NCBI GenBank assembly: GCA_964432715.1
Contig: CAYSOW010000074.1
Location: 1-10,148, forward strand
Source of the DNA: Phocaeicola_A sp964432715
GTDB taxonomy: Bacteria > Bacteroidota > Bacteroidia > Bacteroidales > Bacteroidaceae
Direction: 5' to 3'
DNA: 10,148 bases
The notes below the pieces were generated by a model. It was not told the DNA's origin. It searched no databases and worked only from the letters and a program-made list of their open reading frames with translations. Positions 7,248 to 10,148 of the stretch are shown here, piece by piece. Each line of letters opens with the position of its first letter. Position 1 is the first letter of the stretch. Made by a program: the position numbers and the translations under genes.

Positions 7248-8497
7248 TTTTTATTTTTTTGTTTAGAGTTCGATTTTGTAAGCGGACAAGCAGCGCGCTG
7301 ACGGTCGAGGCGCTCCTTCTCCAGCGAAGCATTGATGAAAGGTCCCACGGCCTTCGGGTCGTTGGCACGAATCTTCTCATGAATGTAATAGTCGTAATCG
7401 CCCGAGCGATAAGGCGTACCCCCCAAGCCTGCCACAGCACATGCCTTCGTGATAGAGACCACGCCCTGCGCATCGACTTCGATAAATTCCTTGAGGAAAC
7501 CCTCGTAACCCTTCTCGGCCACCTCCAGATAAGCGGGGTCGAGATAGCCCAAACGTACACCTTTATATAAGGTATAGATAAACATGGCCGAAGCAGACGA
7601 CTCCAGATAGTTGCCCTCGCGACCACTGCAGTCTATCACCTGATACCACAGACCGCTCTTCGGCTCCTGCCACTTCTGAATCTGCGCAGCTACATTCTGC
7701 AGAATAGCCATCACCGAGTCCCTTCCCTCCTCGTGAGTCGGGATAAACTCCAGCGCATCCACCAGCGCCATAGAGAACCAGCCCATCGCACGGCCCCAAG
7801 TGTGTGCCGACTGGCCGGTCGTCTTATCCGCCCACGGCTGCTCGTGTTTCTCGTCCCACGCATGGCGGTAGAGACCGGTGGCAGGGTCGTAAGTGTGACG
7901 CGCCACCACTACAAACTGACGGATGACATCCTGATAATCGCGCGGACGATTGTTGCGATAAGCATACTCCGCATAGAAAGGCGAGGCCATATAGATACCG
8001 TCGAGCCACATCTGGTTCGGGTAAACCTGTTTATGCCAAAAGCCACCCTCCTTGGTACGGGGTTGCGCCACCAGCTGCGCACGAAAATTATCGAGCGCCA
8101 GACGATACTTTTCCTCTTTGGTTTGTTCATACATACGGAAGAAGATTTTTCCCGTGTTGATACGGTCGAGGCTCAATTCCGAAGGACGATACGTCTGCAC
8201 ACTGCCATCGGCCAGTGTCATCGTGTCACAATATTGACGTGCATAGTCGAAGTAGCGCTGATCGCCGTAAGCATCATAAAGGTTCAAGAAAGCTTGCAGT
8301 TCCACCCCGTGACAATAGTCCCACTTCAGTCGCGGCTGGAAGTCGAGTTGCCAAGCCTGCGGACAGCGCACCATCTCCGACTGCGCCACACGAACCGACC
8401 ACGGTTGCTGCGCGTCGACCGACTGTGCAGAGGCGTTCCAGGAAGCCATGCTCCAGACGCCTAATAAAGAAAGAGTTATCTTCAAAAAGTTTTTCAT
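7244..8497 (-). CDS. Exported GH105 unsaturated rhamnogalacturonyl/galacturonyl hydrolase
   Basis: A 417-residue member of the YteR/YesR family, which hydrates the double bond of 4,5-unsaturated galacturonyl residues at the non-reducing end of pectin oligosaccharides left by lyases, so the sugar is lost. A signal peptide (hydrophobic stretch to about residue 20, cleavage near NASA-Q at 24-25) suggests the periplasm. The (alpha/alpha)6-barrel motifs are recognisable: Asp111 in LDRINTGK, Asp166 in MWLDGIYMASPF (the general acid/base by analogy with YteR Asp143), WGRAMGW at 234-240, ESSASAMF at 299-306, and the C-terminal DYYIHE..DPKAVGPF segment. Whether the preferred partner sugar is rhamnose or galacturonate cannot be told. 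The close family GH88 is less likely given the motifs. The Lys/Asn/Gln tail (last 10 residues) is encoded by the A-rich junction with the esterase gene and may be non-functional. It is the first gene of a two-gene operon. Confidence 0.9.
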   Translation of the reverse strand: MKNFLKITLSLLGVWSMASWNASAQSVDAQQPWSVRVAQSEMVRCPQAWQLDFQPRLKWDYCHGVELQAFLNLYDAYGDQRYFDYARQYCDTMTLADGSVQTYRPSELSLDRINTGKIFFRMYEQTKEEKYRLALDNFRAQLVAQPRTKEGGFWHKQVYPNQMWLDGIYMASPFYAEYAYRNNRPRDYQDVIRQFVVVARHTYDPATGLYRHAWDEKHEQPWADKTTGQSAHTWGRAMGWFSMALVDALEFIPTHEEGRDSVMAILQNVAAQIQKWQEPKSGLWYQVIDCSGREGNYLESSASAMFIYTLYKGVRLGYLDPAYLEVAEKGYEGFLKEFIEVDAQGVVSITKACAVAGLGGTPYRSGDYDYYIHEKIRANDPKAVGPFINASLEKERLDRQRAACPLTKSNSKQKNKK

Positions 8498-8519
8498 GAT
8501 TGATTTTATTTCGTTTTTG

Positions 8520-8527
8520 CAAAGGTA
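8520..8527 (-). promoter_or_regulatory. Promoter -7 box of the GH105-esterase operon
   Basis: The minus strand reads TACCTTTG, a perfect match to TAnnTTTG, 23 bp upstream of the GH105 ATG. The leader would be about 15 nt. No -33 TTTG is seen at the expected place (8547-8550), which suits a promoter that needs an activator, though this is inference. Confidence 0.65.
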
Positions 8528-8561
8528 AGAAAAAGAAAACGGCAGCCGATAGAAAACTACG

Positions 8562-8575
8562 GAAATTTAAAATTC
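8562..8575. promoter_or_regulatory. Dyad-symmetric site upstream of the pectin operon (candidate operator)
   Basis: GAAATTTAAAATTC is a 14-bp palindrome with a single mismatched pair. It is centred about 55 bp upstream of the predicted GH105 transcription start, a typical activator position, in the region shared with exuT. A/T-rich palindromes arise easily by chance, so this is only a candidate. Confidence 0.25.
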
Positions 8576-8611
8576 TGATGGAAAATGAAAAAAAAACAGC
8601 TATTTATTCGC

Positions 8612-8633
8612 CAATATTGTGAAAATATCAATA
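8612..8633. promoter_or_regulatory. Dyad-symmetric site next to the exuT promoter (candidate operator)
   Basis: CAATATTG (8612-8619) is a perfect palindrome. TATTG at 8615-8619 is also mirrored by CAATA at 8629-8633, and ATATT at 8614-8618 by AATAT at 8624-8628. The cluster occupies the -33 region of exuT, where a repressor or activator could act. No named regulator motif is recognised. Confidence 0.25.
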
Positions 8634-8641
8634 AGAAAGAT

Positions 8642-8649
8642 TATCTTTG
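8642..8649 (+). promoter_or_regulatory. Promoter -7 box of the hexuronate transporter gene
   Basis: TATCTTTG matches TAnnTTTG at every fixed position and lies 41 bp before the exuT ATG. A weak -33 candidate, ATTG, lies at 8616-8619 with a 22-bp spacer. The expected start near 8655 gives an A/T-rich leader of about 35 nt without a clear Shine-Dalgarno site. Confidence 0.65.
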
Positions 8650-8690
8650 GGGACAATTTTTCGTAAATAACATAATAATTAATTATACCT

Positions 8691-10148
8691 ATGAACAATT
8701 TTGCAAAAGCAAAGATGACAAATTTCCGCTGGGTAATCTGCGCCATGCTCTTCTTTGCAACGACGGTGAACTATATGGACCGTCAGGTTTTATCTTTGAC
8801 TTGGAAGGATTTTATCGCTCCTGAGTTCCACTGGACTGATGCCGATTACGGTACTATCACAGGTCTTTTCTCTATCTTCTATGCAGTGGCTTGTCTCTTC
8901 GCCGGTAAGTTTATCGACTGGATGGGCACCAAGAAGGGTTATTTGTGGGCCATCTTCGTTTGGTCAACCGGTGCTTGCTTGCACGCAGGATGCGGTTGGG
9001 TGACAATGAACATCCACGGATTGAACTCTCTCGAAGCACTTCGTGCCGTAGAAGCAGGTTCTAACGTAGCTTTGGCCATCGCCTCTACCAGCGTTTGGTT
9101 GTTCCTCGCTTGCCGCTTGATTCTGGCGTTGGGTGAGGCAGGTAACTTCCCCGCTGCTATCAAGGTGACTGCCGAGTACTTCCCGAAGAAAGACCGTGCA
9201 TTCGCTACCAGTATTTTCAACGCCGGTGCCTCTGTAGGTGCGTTGGCAGCTCCTGCCTCCATTCCTTTGTTGGCTCGTGCTTGGGGCTGGGAGATGGCCT
9301 TCATCATCATCGGTGCCTTGGGTTACATCTGGATGGGTCTTTGGATTTTCTTGTATGACAAACCTCATAATAGCAAGCACGTTAATCAGGCCGAGTTGAC
9401 CTACATCGAGCAGGATGACGAAAAGAAACCGCAGCCGGCTGCTGAGGAAGAGAAGAAAGAGGAGAAGACCATTGGCTTCTTGAAATGCTTCACTTACCGT
9501 CAGACTTGGTCGTTCATCGTTGGTAAATTCATGACCGATGGTGTATGGTGGTTCTTCTTGTTCTGGGCTCCGGCTTACTTCTCTGATCAGTATGGATTTA
9601 CTTCCGACTCATCACAGAGTATCAGCTTGATCTTCACCTTGTACGCTATCTGTACCATTCTCTCTATCTTCGGTGGCTACCTGCCTACCTTCTTTGTAGA
9701 GAATCAGGGTATGAACCCGTACGCCGGTCGTATGCGTGCCATGTTGATCTTTGCTTGTTTCCCGGTATTGGCATTGTTCGCTCAGCCGTTGGGTGGTTAC
9801 AGTCCTTGGTGGCCGGCCATCATCATCGGTTTGGTAGGTGCAGGACACCAGGCATGGTCTGCCAACTTGTTCTCAACCATCGGTGATATGTTCCCAAAGA
9901 GCACCATCGCTTCCATCACCGGTATCGGTGCCATGGCTGGTGGTATCGGTTCTTTCTTGATCAACAAGGGTTCCGGTGTTCTCTTCACTTATGCTGAGGA
10001 GCAGGGTGAGGCCTTCACTTTCATGGGATTTGATGGCAAGCCGGCTGGTTACATGATTATCTTCTGCATCTGCGCCGTTGCTTACTTGATTGGCTGGATT
10101 ATCATGAAGGTTTTGGTTCCGAAATACAAACCTATCATTTTGGAATAA
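8691..10148 (+). CDS. exuT: Hexuronate (galacturonate/glucuronate) MFS transporter, ExuT-like
   Basis: A 485-residue inner-membrane proton symporter of the anion:cation symporter branch of MFS. It has the ExuT-type signatures NYMDRQ (27-32, end of helix 1), GKFIDWMGTKKG (72-83, motif A) and CRLILALGEAGNFPAAIK (141-158, helix 4), then AEYFPKKDRAFATSIFNAGASVGA. Two parts are longer than in E. coli ExuT as I recall it: a segment of about 30 residues (roughly 98-130) between helices 3 and 4, and a charged central cytoplasmic loop at about 225-260 rich in Glu and Lys. The role is uptake of uronic acid monomers freed from pectin. It is divergent from the pectin methylesterase/GH105 operon, which supports galacturonate or its unsaturated derivative as the substrate. 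An alternative in-frame ATG at 8715 would drop eight polar residues and is equally compatible with the membrane topology. The stop codon is the last three bases of the window, so the gene is complete. Confidence 0.88.
   Translation: MNNFAKAKMTNFRWVICAMLFFATTVNYMDRQVLSLTWKDFIAPEFHWTDADYGTITGLFSIFYAVACLFAGKFIDWMGTKKGYLWAIFVWSTGACLHAGCGWVTMNIHGLNSLEALRAVEAGSNVALAIASTSVWLFLACRLILALGEAGNFPAAIKVTAEYFPKKDRAFATSIFNAGASVGALAAPASIPLLARAWGWEMAFIIIGALGYIWMGLWIFLYDKPHNSKHVNQAELTYIEQDDEKKPQPAAEEEKKEEKTIGFLKCFTYRQTWSFIVGKFMTDGVWWFFLFWAPAYFSDQYGFTSDSSQSISLIFTLYAICTILSIFGGYLPTFFVENQGMNPYAGRMRAMLIFACFPVLALFAQPLGGYSPWWPAIIIGLVGAGHQAWSANLFSTIGDMFPKSTIASITGIGAMAGGIGSFLINKGSGVLFTYAEEQGEAFTFMGFDGKPAGYMIIFCICAVAYLIGWIIMKVLVPKYKPIILE

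Noticed and set aside
7733..8464. A 243-codon plus-strand frame antisense to the GH105 gene
   Set aside because: Composition is Arg/His/Ile-rich with no motif, and the GH105 frame on the other strand has signal peptide and family motifs along its whole length.
8585..8824. A 79-codon frame starting in the intergenic region and running into exuT
   Set aside because: It spans the exuT promoter, has no recognisable similarity, and most of it overlaps the well-supported exuT frame.
1..10148. An undescribed defence, mobile or RNA-based system
   Set aside because: I looked for repeat arrays, transposase or integrase motifs, toxin-antitoxin-like small genes, tRNA or structured leader RNAs and unexplained long gaps. 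All long open frames belong to known families and every intergenic region is under 220 bp and explained by promoters and terminators.

Overview
The window looks like a stretch of ordinary chromosome from a member of the Bacteroidota, probably order Bacteroidales (Bacteroides or Prevotella-like). The signs are promoters of the TAnnTTTG type instead of TATAAT, A/T-rich leaders without clear Shine-Dalgarno sites, secreted pectin enzymes, and an ExuT-type transporter with the NYMDRQ motif. I cannot fix the genus from the sequence alone. There are six complete protein genes. I see no RNA gene, insertion sequence, prophage or CRISPR array.

Layout from left to right. A strong hairpin terminator (1-51) precedes a minus-strand Bcr/CflA-like drug-efflux MFS gene (84-1325). 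Next on the same strand, with its own terminator and promoter, is fucO, lactaldehyde reductase (1543-2697). A 116-bp divergent promoter region separates fucO from mfd, the transcription-repair coupling factor on the plus strand (2814-6182). A long bidirectional terminator (6205-6258) ends both mfd and the convergent pectin operon. That operon, read on the minus strand, is a GH105 unsaturated rhamnogalacturonyl hydrolase (7244-8497) followed by a CE8 pectin methylesterase (6279-7247), with a 4-bp ATGA overlap. Across a 193-bp divergent intergenic region lies a hexuronate transporter (exuT-like, 8691-10148, plus strand), whose stop codon ends the window.

How the genes fit together. The right third is a small pectin-use module. 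The exported methylesterase exposes galacturonate carboxylates on homogalacturonan. The exported GH105 clips unsaturated galacturonyl ends from lyase-made oligosaccharides. The transporter brings the uronic acid into the cytoplasm. The lyases, SusC/SusD proteins, regulator and intracellular uronate enzymes must lie elsewhere. FucO could deal with lactaldehyde from rhamnose or fucose breakdown, but it has its own promoter and is separated from the pectin genes by mfd. mfd and the efflux gene are housekeeping or stress genes with no evident tie to the rest.

I did not find an undescribed system. The points most worth a second look are regulatory: near mirror-image, closely packed fucO/mfd promoters, two dyad-symmetric sites between the pectin operon and exuT, and the A-rich coupling junction inside the pectin operon.
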